Below, in pieces: positions 1 to 7,600 of a stretch of 64,000 nt of DNA. How positions within the stretch are numbered: the first letter of the stretch is position 1; each line of letters begins with the position of its first letter. A model generated the notes under the pieces. It was not told where the DNA came from, did not search any database, and saw nothing but the letters and a program-made list of their open reading frames with translations. This DNA comes from Rhabdonatronobacter sediminivivens (GTDB lineage Bacteria > Pseudomonadota > Alphaproteobacteria > Rhodobacterales > Rhodobacteraceae). The stretch covers positions 62,001-126,000 of the forward strand of contig NZ_JACBXS010000003.1 of assembly GCF_013415485.1 (NCBI RefSeq). The letters run 5' to 3'. The translations under genes and the position numbers were made by a program.

Positions 1-1
1 T

Positions 2-643
2 AGCGGCCGGGACGTGGTCTTTGTCCCGGTGGCGGTGAATTATGATCGGGTGCTTGAAGATCGCGTGTTGATCGCCGCGCAACGCGCCGGGTCACGCCGT
101 TTTCCCGTGCAGCCTCGGGTTCTGGCGCGGTTTGTCTGGGGGGTGATGTGGAAGCGCGTGCGCGGGCGGTTCGAACGCTTCGGTCATGCGGCGGTCTGCT
201 ACGGCGCGCCCCTGTCGCTGCGGGATCACCTGCGCAGCAACGCCGACAAGCCGGTGGATACCCTTGCGCAAGAGTTGATGGCGCGCATCCGCATGGCCGT
301 TCCGGTGCTGCCGGTTCCGCTTGCGGCGGCCATGCTGTGCCGGCAGGACGGCCCGCAATCGCGCGCGGAACTGGGCAATGCGGCGGCGGCTTTGGTGGAA
401 ACCCTGCATCAGCGGGGGTGCTGGCTGCATCTGCCCGCGGGCGATGTGGCCGAGGCTCTGGATGAGGGGCTTCGCGCCCTGTTGCTGCGCGGGCTGATCA
501 CCCGCACGGACGCCGGCTTTGAACCCGTCGCCGAAGAGCGTGGCGCGCTGGAATTCTATGCGGCCTCGGTGCTGCAGCGCGACGCATTGCCCGGCACCGA
601 CCTGCCGCGCGGCCTGACCCTCCCCTCACCAGCCGAGACATAA
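2..643 (+). CDS. plsB: Glycerol-3-phosphate acyltransferase, C-terminal part (5' end outside window)
   Basis: The reading frame is already open at the left edge, so only the last 213 residues are visible. The fragment VFVPVAVNYDRVLED resembles the block IV substrate-binding motif of PlsB-type sn-glycerol-3-phosphate acyltransferases, the membrane enzymes that make lysophosphatidate for phospholipid synthesis. The catalytic HX4D block would lie upstream, outside the window. No membrane segment is obvious in the visible part. In Rhodobacteraceae, from memory, this gene commonly sits next to ccrA, as here. A related 1-acylglycerol-phosphate acyltransferase cannot be excluded from the tail alone. 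Confidence 0.75.
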   Translation, partial: SGRDVVFVPVAVNYDRVLEDRVLIAAQRAGSRRFPVQPRVLARFVWGVMWKRVRGRFERFGHAAVCYGAPLSLRDHLRSNADKPVDTLAQELMARIRMAVPVLPVPLAAAMLCRQDGPQSRAELGNAAAALVETLHQRGCWLHLPAGDVAEALDEGLRALLLRGLITRTDAGFEPVAEERGALEFYAASVLQRDALPGTDLPRGLTLPSPAET

Positions 644-751
644 AATTACAATTTCCGCCGATTGGCGGTTGCAATGTTGCGCACCCGATTCTATCCATGC
701 TGCAAGGCCGCATTGATTCTGCGATGCGGCACAGATCAGACGGAGGCAGAA

Positions 752-2044
752 ATGGCGCTTGATGTGAATGCTGGGATCGCGGCCTATGACGCGCCCGAAA
801 AAGACCTTTATGAATTGGGCGAGATGCCCCCACTGGGCCATGTGCCAAAGCAGATGTACGCTTGGACAATCCGGCGCGAGCGTCACGGGGAGCCTGAGAC
901 CGCGATGCAGGTCGAGGTCGTGGACACCTGGGAGCTGGACAGCCATGAGGTGCTGGTTCTGGTGATGGCCGCAGGCGTCAACTACAATGGGGTCTGGGCC
1001 TCGCTGGGTGTGCCGATCTCGCCGTTCGATGTTCACAAGGCGCCGTATCATGTGGCCGGTTCCGATGCCTCGGGGATCGTCTGGGCGGTGGGCGACAAGG
1101 TCAAGCGCTGGAAGGTCGGCGATGAGGTCGTCATCCATTGCAACCAGGATGACGGCGATGACGAACACTGCAATGGCGGCGATCCGATGTATTCGCCCAG
1201 CCAGCGCATCTGGGGCTATGAAACTCATGACGGCAGTTTCGCGCAATTCACCCGCGCCCAGGCGCAGCAATTGATGCCGCGGCCCAAGCATCTGACATGG
1301 GAGGAATCGGCCTGCTACACCCTGACGCTGGCCACCGCCTATCGGATGCTGTTCGGCCATGAACCCCATGACCTGAAGCCAGGCCAGAACGTGCTGGTCT
1401 GGGGGGCATCGGGGGGCCTTGGCTCCTATGCGATCCAGTTGATCAATACCGCGGGCGCCAATGCCATCGGCGTGATCTCGGAAGAGGACAAGCGCGATTT
1501 TGTCATGGGGCTGGGCGCCAAGGGCGTGATCAACCGCAAGGACTTCAACTGCTGGGGCCAGCTTCCCACGGTGAATACGCCCGAATACAATGACTGGCTG
1601 AAGGAAGCGCGCCGCTTCGGCAAGGCCATCTGGGAGATCACCGGCAAGGGTGTCAGCGTTGACATGGTCTTCGAACATCCGGGCGAGGCGACCTTTCCGG
1701 TCTCCACCCTGGTGGTGAAGAAGGGTGGCATGGTCGTGATCTGCGCCGGGACCACGGGCTACAACTGCACCTTTGACGTCCGTTACATGTGGATGCATCA
1801 GAAGCGCCTGCAGGGCAGCCATTTCGCCCATCTCAAACAGGCCGCTGCGGCCAACCAGCTGATGGTCGAGCGCCGCCTGGACCCCTGCATGTCCGAGGTC
1901 CTCCCCTGGGAGGAAATCCCCGAGGCCCATATGAAGATGCGCCGCAATGAGCACAAACCCGGCAACATGGCCGTTCTGGTTCAGGCCCCGCGCACCGGGC
2001 TGCGCACCTTCGAAGACACGCTGGAAGCCAGCCGCAACCGCTAA
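752..2044 (+). CDS. ccrA: Crotonyl-CoA carboxylase/reductase
   Basis: Reductively carboxylates crotonyl-CoA with NADPH and CO2 to (2S)-ethylmalonyl-CoA, the key step of the ethylmalonyl-CoA pathway for acetate and C2 assimilation. The 430-residue length matches the family. It is a zinc-independent MDR fold with the nucleotide-binding loop GASGGLG at residues 218-224 and the family-typical stretches GVNYNGVWASLG (near 75) and IWGYETHDGSFAQF (near 153). The frame is open further upstream, but ATG 752 is chosen because GGAGG lies at 742-746. A strong hairpin follows the stop. Ethylmalonyl-CoA mutase and the other pathway genes are not in the window. Confidence 0.96.
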   Translation: MALDVNAGIAAYDAPEKDLYELGEMPPLGHVPKQMYAWTIRRERHGEPETAMQVEVVDTWELDSHEVLVLVMAAGVNYNGVWASLGVPISPFDVHKAPYHVAGSDASGIVWAVGDKVKRWKVGDEVVIHCNQDDGDDEHCNGGDPMYSPSQRIWGYETHDGSFAQFTRAQAQQLMPRPKHLTWEESACYTLTLATAYRMLFGHEPHDLKPGQNVLVWGASGGLGSYAIQLINTAGANAIGVISEEDKRDFVMGLGAKGVINRKDFNCWGQLPTVNTPEYNDWLKEARRFGKAIWEITGKGVSVDMVFEHPGEATFPVSTLVVKKGGMVVICAGTTGYNCTFDVRYMWMHQKRLQGSHFAHLKQAAAANQLMVERRLDPCMSEVLPWEEIPEAHMKMRRNEHKPGNMAVLVQAPRTGLRTFEDTLEASRNR

Positions 2045-2068
2045 GCGCGCGGAATTCCGCCCATGCAC

Positions 2069-2100
2069 CGGCCGCCCCCCTGGGGGCGGCCGTTCTTGTT
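2069..2100 (+). terminator. Intrinsic terminator after ccrA
   Basis: Eleven-base arms CGGCCGCCCCC (2069-2079) and GGGGGCGGCCG (2082-2092) pair perfectly and are followed by the T-rich tract TTCTTGTT. It starts 24 bases after the ccrA stop. Confidence 0.75.
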
Positions 2101-2206
2101 GCTAGACTGGGGATCATCAACCATTTCTAAACCACCGGCGGCGTAGTGTTGGCCCATGAACGTTCTTCATTCGTCCAACTGCCCCTCGCACCATCGGAGA
2201 GCTGCC

Positions 2207-2410
2207 TTGCCACATGACTGGATCATCGAGGTTCTTGACGACCTCAGGGCCTATGCCAAGGAAAACAGGCTTGATGCACTGGCCAAGGAAATCGAAGATA
2301 CGCGGCTGGTTGCACAGACCGAGATCGCATCGAAGCCGGGGTTGCCAGAGGGGGCAGCGGATGGCCCCGTGCAGCCGATTGCACTGGCGCTCCACTACGG
2401 TTCCAGGTGA
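2207..2410 (+). CDS. Small conserved protein of unknown function
   Basis: A short soluble acidic protein of 67 residues beginning LPHDWIIEVLDDLRAYAK, with a predicted amphipathic first half and no known motif. It resembles small uncharacterised proteins I associate with Rhodobacterales; that is recollection, not a search. The start is uncertain: ATG 2156 would add 17 low-complexity residues, while TTG 2207 has CGGAGAG about 6 bases upstream and gives the more natural N-terminus. It is followed at 130 bp by the helicase gene, with no clear co-function. Confidence 0.55.
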   Translation: MPHDWIIEVLDDLRAYAKENRLDALAKEIEDTRLVAQTEIASKPGLPEGAADGPVQPIALALHYGSR

Positions 2411-2539
2411 CACCTGCCGCTTGATCCCCACGCGTTTCAATGGGTGGGGTTGATGCACGCTTGCCCGTTGCGCCATGAATTGCGCCCGGACCCTCCATCC
2501 GCTCTCCAACCCGCCCCGGTTCTGCGCTAGGGTCCGCCC

Positions 2540-4078
2540 ATGCAGAGCCCTGACCGCCCCGTTGAAGCCACCCTGTCCGAAGATCAGGCCGAAGCCTGGG
2601 ATTCCGTCGCCGAGGTGCTCCGTGGGGTTGGCATCGACCTGTTTGACGGCACTGCGGCCCCTGCGGAAACCGATGGCGGGCGGCTGCTGGCGATCCTGGG
2701 CAAGGCCGGGTCGGGCAAGACCATGCTGCTGGCGGCCCTGACCCGCGCGCTGCGCAATGCCGGGGTGGAAACGGTTTCGGGGGATTACGAACCCCGGCAC
2801 CGCAAGGAACGGCGCACCCTTGCGGTGCTGGCACCCACCAACAAGGCCGCCAGCGTGCTGCGCACCCGTGGCGTGCCCGCCACCACCATTCACCGGATCA
2901 TCTACACCCCGGTCTATGACCCGGAATACGAAAAGATCGCGCAATGGCTGTCCGAGGACGGCCCCCGCCCGCAGATCGAGGGGCTGAGCGATACGGCGCT
3001 GGACCGCGCCGCGGCTTTCTTCGCCTCGGTCCCGTCCATCCCCGGCGCCCTGGCCGCCGCCGGGCTGCGCGGGTCGGATTTCATACGCGGCTGGAAACGG
3101 CGTGAGGATCCTCTGGATATCGGCTTTGTCGATGAAAGCTCGATGCTGGATGCCAAACAGCTTGAGGATCTGCAGGAGATCTTCTCCACCCTTGTACTGT
3201 TCGGCGACCCTGCCCAGCTGGCGCCCGTGGGCCAGTCCGGTGAAATGGTCTTTGACCGCCTGCCCCAGGGCCAGACCCGGCACCTGTCGCGCATCCACCG
3301 CCAGGCTGATGACAATCCCATCCTGGACCTGGCCCACGCCCTGGGCGACCCCGATCTGAGCTTTGAGGACTTCGAACGCCGGATCGAGGCCGCCGCCGCC
3401 GCCGATGACCGGGTGAGCGTGGCGCAAAGCGTCAATGCCGGGCTGATGGCGCGCTCTCCGGTGCTGGTCTGGCGCAATGCCACCCGCATCCGGCTGATCC
3501 AGGCCTTTCGCACTGCCTATGACGCGCCCGAAACCGAACTGCTGCCCGGCGAGCCGCTGATCTGCGACGGGCTGGAGCTGCCGCTGAAACACCGCAAGAA
3601 GCGGATGGACCTGGAGGCACGCGGCCTGATCAAGGGCGCGCAGGCGGTTTATCTGGGGCCGGGGCGGCGGCCGGGGTTTTCACGCCTGCATCTGATGGGG
3701 CTGGATGAGCCGCAGATTTCCGTCGCCTCGATCGTCAAGATCGAAAAGGATGTGGACGAAGAACCCTTCATCCCCTTCGCCGCGAATATGGGGGCATCCT
3801 TCCTGCACGGGGCGGCTGTGACCATCCACAAGGCGCAGGGTTCGCAATGGCCGCAAGTGCAGGTTTTTGCGCCGGACCTGTGGGCCGCCGCGCGCTCTGG
3901 CCGGTCCGAGGCCGGCATCCCGCTGTGGAAGCGCCTGGCCTATGTGGCCATCACCCGCGCCGAACACCGTCTGCTTTGGGTGGTGCGCAACCGCCTCAAA
4001 CGCCCCGATGCCCCGCTGGGGATCGACGATCTGGAAGCGCCCCCGGCGCCGCTGGCCCTGACCGGCTCCGATGTCTGA
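2540..4078 (+). CDS. RecD-like ATP-dependent DNA helicase (AAA/UvrD_C_2)
   Basis: A 512-residue superfamily 1B helicase. Visible motifs are Walker A GKAGSGKT (54-61), LAPTNKAA (motif Ia, near 97), Walker B-like IGFVDESSML (194-203), motif III GDPAQLAPVGQSG (222-234), motif IV-like SRIHRQ (250-255), and the C-terminal TIHKAQGSQW and AITRAEHRLLW signatures of UvrD_C_2 domains. It is shorter than RecD and has no partner RecB or RecC nearby, so it resembles RecD2-like or Pif1-like solitary helicases acting on stalled or broken DNA. Such proteins are often annotated exodeoxyribonuclease V alpha; no nuclease motif is visible here. Confidence 0.88.
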   Translation: MQSPDRPVEATLSEDQAEAWDSVAEVLRGVGIDLFDGTAAPAETDGGRLLAILGKAGSGKTMLLAALTRALRNAGVETVSGDYEPRHRKERRTLAVLAPTNKAASVLRTRGVPATTIHRIIYTPVYDPEYEKIAQWLSEDGPRPQIEGLSDTALDRAAAFFASVPSIPGALAAAGLRGSDFIRGWKRREDPLDIGFVDESSMLDAKQLEDLQEIFSTLVLFGDPAQLAPVGQSGEMVFDRLPQGQTRHLSRIHRQADDNPILDLAHALGDPDLSFEDFERRIEAAAAADDRVSVAQSVNAGLMARSPVLVWRNATRIRLIQAFRTAYDAPETELLPGEPLICDGLELPLKHRKKRMDLEARGLIKGAQAVYLGPGRRPGFSRLHLMGLDEPQISVASIVKIEKDVDEEPFIPFAANMGASFLHGAAVTIHKAQGSQWPQVQVFAPDLWAAARSGRSEAGIPLWKRLAYVAITRAEHRLLWVVRNRLKRPDAPLGIDDLEAPPAPLALTGSDV

Positions 4079-4158
4079 CCCCTGCCGATGGGCACTGGCG
4101 GATCGCGCCGCGCTGTCCTAGGCTGGCCCCTGACCCGAATGCCAGAAACGGATCCGTC

Positions 4159-4395
4159 ATGCGCTGTGTCTTCGTCCAGTTTCGCTGCCACCCCGGCAAG
4201 ACCTATCAGGTCGCCGACGCCATCTGGGACCGCGAGGTGGTGTCCGAGCTTTATTCGACCTCGGGCGATTATGACCTGATCGCCAAGGTCTATATCCCCG
4301 AAGAGGCCGATGTCGGCCATTACCTGACCGACCGGCTGTTCGACATTCCGGGTATCGCGCGGACCCTGACCACCATGACCTTCAAGGCGTTCTGA
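4159..4395 (+). CDS. Stand-alone Lrp/AsnC ligand-binding (RAM) domain protein
   Basis: 78 residues, the size of the C-terminal RAM domain alone of Lrp/AsnC regulators. The beta-alpha-beta core with SGDYDLIAKVYI is the typical ligand-pocket strand, and no helix-turn-helix precedes it. Stand-alone RAM proteins form dimers or higher oligomers and bind amino acids; whether this one partners a full-length Lrp elsewhere is unknown. ATG 4159 is chosen because the longer frame upstream is only the overlap with the end of the helicase gene. One base separates its stop from the following SDR start, so the two are probably cotranscribed. Confidence 0.82.
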   Translation: MRCVFVQFRCHPGKTYQVADAIWDREVVSELYSTSGDYDLIAKVYIPEEADVGHYLTDRLFDIPGIARTLTTMTFKAF

Positions 4396-4396
4396 G

Positions 4397-5140
4397 ATGG
4401 CTGACCCCCGCACCATCCTCATCACCGGCGCCAGCGCCGGGATCGGCCGTGACTGCGCCGCGCGTTTCCTGGCCCTGGGCTGGAATGTCGCCCTGATCGC
4501 CCGCCGTGCCGACCCGCTGGCGGAAACCGCAGGCGATGCGCCCAACGCGCTGGTCCTGCCCTGCGATGTGACCGACGCGGCCGCGGTTGACGCAGCTTTT
4601 GACGAAACCGCCGCCCGCTTTGGCCGGATTGACGTGCTGTTCAACAATGCCGGGCTGATGCCCAAGGGCGCGCTGATTGACGAGCTGTCGCCCGCCGAAT
4701 GGCGCGCTGCGGTCGAGGTGAACCTGACTGGCATGTTCCTGTGCGCCCGCGCAGCCTTTGCCCGGATGCGACGTCAGGCGCCCATGGGCGGGCGGATCAT
4801 CAACAATGGTTCGGTCTCGGCTCATGCGCCGCGCCCGGGTTCGGTGGCCTATACCAGCACCAAACACGCCATCACCGGCCTGACCAAGACCTTGGAGCTG
4901 GACGGGCGCGCCTTTGATATCACCTGCGGGCAGATCGATATCGGCAATGCCCGCACGGAACTGGCTGAAAGGATCGCCCATGGCGTGCCCCAGGCCGATG
5001 GTTCCATTCGCCCCGAACCGATGATGGAGGTGGTCCATGTAACGGATGCGGTGGTGCATATGGCCAACCTGCCCGCCCATGTGAACATCCCCTTCCTGAC
5101 GGTGATGGCGGCCAGGATGCCCTTTCTGGCGCGGGGCTAG
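4397..5140 (+). CDS. SDR family NAD(P)-dependent oxidoreductase
   Basis: 247 residues of classical short-chain dehydrogenase. The cofactor loop is TGASAGIG near residue 11, the structural NNAG motif is FNNAG near 83, and the active site is YTSTK with an upstream Ser in NNGSVSAH. The substrate cannot be told from sequence. It starts one base after the stop of the RAM-domain gene, implying translational coupling, and ends about 180 bp before the heat-shock gene. Confidence 0.9.
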   Translation: MADPRTILITGASAGIGRDCAARFLALGWNVALIARRADPLAETAGDAPNALVLPCDVTDAAAVDAAFDETAARFGRIDVLFNNAGLMPKGALIDELSPAEWRAAVEVNLTGMFLCARAAFARMRRQAPMGGRIINNGSVSAHAPRPGSVAYTSTKHAITGLTKTLELDGRAFDITCGQIDIGNARTELAERIAHGVPQADGSIRPEPMMEVVHVTDAVVHMANLPAHVNIPFLTVMAARMPFLARG

Positions 5141-5192
5141 CGCGCGCCGCCCCGGCGCTGACCGGCCATCGTCACTCCGGCGCGGCCCGGGT

Positions 5193-5221
5193 CTTGAAAC
5201 AGCGAAAACCGCTCCCCAGAT
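5193..5221 (+). promoter_or_regulatory. Predicted RpoH (sigma-32) heat-shock promoter
   Basis: CTTGAAA at 5193-5199 matches the sigma-32 -35 element exactly, and CCCCAGAT at 5214-5221 matches the -10 consensus CCCCATNT at seven of eight positions with a 14-base spacer, inside the allowed 13-17. It lies 98 bp before the ATG of an Hsp20 gene, the expected type of target. An rpoH gene is in the same window at 18972. Confidence 0.72.
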
Positions 5222-5318
5222 CAGATGCGTCCGGACGCCGACAACGGGTCCGGGCATCGCAACCAGGCCCGTCCATGCCGGAGGGCCGCAGAACCATCGC
5301 TCAACGGAGGATGACCCA

Positions 5319-5798
5319 ATGCGAGCATTTGACCCAACCCCGCTTTACCGCGCCACCGTCGGTTTTGACCGGATCGCCGACATGCTGGACCGCGTGATGG
5401 CCAGCGACGTGCAGGCCCCCAGCTACCCACCCTATAACATCGAGAAGGTGGATGAGAATGCCTATCGCATCTCGATCGCCGTGGCCGGGTTCAGCGCCGA
5501 GGACCTGAATGTCGAGGTGAAGGAGCACGCGCTTCTGGTCAGCGCCCGGCGCGAGGAGACCGATGACGAGCGCACCTTCCTGCACCGGGGCATCGCCACC
5601 CGCGCGTTCGAACGCCGCTTCCACCTGGCCGATCATGTCAAGGTGACGGGTGCCACCCATGCCGATGGCATGCTGCATATCGATCTGGTGCGCGAAGTCC
5701 CCGAGGCGCTGAAGCCGCGCCGCATCGAAATCGCGCGCAATGCGCGTGACGAGCAGCCGCTGGTGGAAGGCCGGGCCGAAGGGTCCCGCGTCAACTGA
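5319..5798 (+). CDS. Small heat-shock protein, Hsp20/alpha-crystallin family
   Basis: 159 residues, IbpA-like cytosolic holdase chaperone that keeps unfolding proteins soluble for refolding by DnaK and ClpB. The alpha-crystallin domain runs from about residue 37 (NIEKVDENAYRISIAVAGF) to about 135, ending in the GMLHIDLVREVPE strand; a short flexible tail with PRRIEI follows as the likely IXI-type inter-dimer contact. ATG 5319 is preceded by GGAGG at 5306-5310. Expression is probably RpoH dependent from the promoter at 5193, and a clear terminator closes the unit. Confidence 0.95.
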   Translation: MRAFDPTPLYRATVGFDRIADMLDRVMASDVQAPSYPPYNIEKVDENAYRISIAVAGFSAEDLNVEVKEHALLVSARREETDDERTFLHRGIATRAFERRFHLADHVKVTGATHADGMLHIDLVREVPEALKPRRIEIARNARDEQPLVEGRAEGSRVN

Positions 5799-5821
5799 AT
5801 CCCGCGGTGAACCGAAGTCCG

Positions 5822-5847
5822 GGCGCACCCATCGGGGTGCGCCTTTT
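5822..5847 (+). terminator. Intrinsic terminator after hsp20
   Basis: Nine-base perfect stem GGCGCACCC (5822-5830) and GGGTGCGCC (5835-5843) with loop ATCG, followed by TTTT at 5844-5847. It sits between the convergent hsp20 and GNAT genes. Confidence 0.88.
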
Positions 5848-5858
5848 GTGATGCGCGC

Positions 5859-6455
5859 TCAGGCCGGGCGCGGGCGGGTCAGGATGTCGAAGCCGTCATG
5901 TTCGGGGCAGGGGCCGGCGGCGACAAAGCCGATCCGCTCCAAAACCCGGCGTGAGGCAGGGTTGTCGCGGTGCACCCGGGCGTATTGCTCGGCCAGCGCG
6001 GGCATCATGGCGAAGCACTGGGCCGAGAACCGGGCGACCATGTCGCGTGCGATGCGCTTGCCCCAATAGTCGCGCCCCAGCCAGTAGCCGATTTCGGCCC
6101 GGCTGCGATCGGCGCTTCCGGGCGTGAAGGACAGGCGCACCTGCCCCACGGGCTGGCCGTCCAGCACCACGGCGCGGACCAGGTGATGATCTGCGGCGTT
6201 TGACAGCGCGATCAGCTGAGCCGCCAGATCGTGGGTCAGCGGGTCGGGGTAGGGGTCTGGCAGATGCGCCCAGACCGCCGGGTCATCCAGCAAGGCGACA
6301 TAGCGGTCCAGATCGCTTTCGTGCCAGGGGCGCATCAGGGTCATGCCCGGCGGCACCGAGCGTGTGGGCCGGGGGGCCGGGTTCTCGGTCCAGCATGCCT
6401 CGGCCGGATCCCAGCTTTGGGCGGCGGGCGTGGTGACAGTGTCGGAGTCGAACAT
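5859..6455 (-). CDS. GNAT family N-acetyltransferase (RimJ/RimL type)
   Basis: 198 residues. The fold is recognisable from MTLMRPWHESDLDRYVALL at the domain start (about residue 39), the central AEIGYWLGRDYWGKR segment that binds the acetyl-CoA pyrophosphate in RimJ-like enzymes, and the late NPASRRVLERIGF helix characteristic of Acetyltransf_3 proteins. The first 37 residues are a variable tail. The acceptor is unknown. It is monocistronic, convergent with hsp20 and separated from it by the terminator. Confidence 0.87.
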   Translation of the reverse strand: MFDSDTVTTPAAQSWDPAEACWTENPAPRPTRSVPPGMTLMRPWHESDLDRYVALLDDPAVWAHLPDPYPDPLTHDLAAQLIALSNAADHHLVRAVVLDGQPVGQVRLSFTPGSADRSRAEIGYWLGRDYWGKRIARDMVARFSAQCFAMMPALAEQYARVHRDNPASRRVLERIGFVAAGPCPEHDGFDILTRPRPA

Positions 6456-6596
6456 GCTTCCTCTCCGGTCAGGAACGGCTCTGGCTAGAAGTCTCGGACA
6501 GAGGTTAACGGAGAATCGGTTACGATTTAATCAAAATCGGAAAAACACATTATCCTGATCGTGGAAACCGGGACACATTCCCGTCAGCGCGAGGTT

Positions 6597-7511
6597 TCAG
6601 CCTGCAGGCTCCAGGGTCGCGCGGGCCTCATCCAGAATGCGTTTCGCCTCGGACCCCTGCAGGCGGGCGATGTCATCCTGGTATTTCAGCACCGCGCCCA
6701 GCGTGTCGGCGATCACCTCGGGCGAGAGGGTCAGCACATCCAGCGCCAGCAGGCATTTGGCCCAGTCGATGGTTTCGGCCACACCGGGTTTCTTGAACAG
6801 GTCTTCGGTGCGCAGGCGCTGGACAAAGGCCACGACCTCGCGCGACAACCGGGCCGAGGCTTCGGGCGCGCGGGCCTGCAGGATCTCCAGTTCACGATCA
6901 AAGCGCGGGTAATCCACCCAGTGATACAGGCACCGGCGCTTGAGCGCGTCATGCACCTCGCGCGTGCGGTTGGAGGTGAGGATGACGATGGGCGGCTCGG
7001 GCGCGCGGATGGTGCCCAGTTCGGGGATGGTGACCTGGAAATCCGACAGGGCCTCCAGCAGGAAGGCCTCGAAGGGTTCGTCGGTGCGGTCCACCTCGTC
7101 GATCAGCAGCACGGGGGCGCCGCCGGGCTGGGGGCGCATGGCCTGCAACAGCGGGCGTTCGATCAGGAAGTCGGAGGTGAAGAGCGTGTCCCGCAGATGG
7201 CTGGCATCCGTGCCGCCCGTAGCCTCGGCGCTGCGAATGGCAACCATCTGGGCGGCGAAATTCCACTCATAGACCGCCTGCGCGGCGTCCAGCCCTTCAT
7301 AGCACTGCAGCCGGATCAGTCGGCGGCCCAGGGCGGCGGCCAGGGCCTTGGCGATCTCGGTCTTGCCGGTGCCGGCCTCGCCCTCCAGAAACAGGGGCCG
7401 GCCCAGGCGCAGCGCCAGAAAAGCCACGGTGCCCAGCGCACGGCCGCAGACATAACTCTGCCCGGCCAGCGCGGTGATGACATCGTCGATCGCGGTGATC
7501 CTGTCGGCCAC
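6597..7511 (-). CDS. MoxR-family AAA+ ATPase
   Basis: 304 residues. Walker A is GEAGTGKT (44-51), Walker B LLIDEVDR (135-142), with sensor 1 in ILTSNRTRE and an arginine-finger region around ALKRRCLYHWVDYP. MoxR ATPases act as chaperones that insert cofactors or mature enzyme complexes, normally with a von Willebrand A partner encoded next door (CoxE type). No VWA gene is adjacent: the next gene downstream is the GNAT and upstream is the histidine kinase. It may still work with a VWA protein encoded elsewhere. Confidence 0.92.
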   Translation of the reverse strand: MADRITAIDDVITALAGQSYVCGRALGTVAFLALRLGRPLFLEGEAGTGKTEIAKALAAALGRRLIRLQCYEGLDAAQAVYEWNFAAQMVAIRSAEATGGTDASHLRDTLFTSDFLIERPLLQAMRPQPGGAPVLLIDEVDRTDEPFEAFLLEALSDFQVTIPELGTIRAPEPPIVILTSNRTREVHDALKRRCLYHWVDYPRFDRELEILQARAPEASARLSREVVAFVQRLRTEDLFKKPGVAETIDWAKCLLALDVLTLSPEVIADTLGAVLKYQDDIARLQGSEAKRILDEARATLEPAG

Positions 7512-7600
7512 GGTTCCTCCTGCCCCTGTTTGTGGGCAGAGTGCGAGGGCCCCGCTGCGGGGTCAAGCCGAAGGGCTGCAAATGCGACCATTGGACAAGG

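Noticed and set aside
644..751. PccR-type TTTGCAAA boxes upstream of ccrA
   Set aside because: Only a loose TTGCAATGTTGCG is present; it does not match the paired box.
2162..2176. GTTC-N7-GTCC resembling a LexA box upstream of the small gene at 2207
   Set aside because: One mismatch in a key half-site, and the gene has no link to SOS; a single near match is expected by chance.
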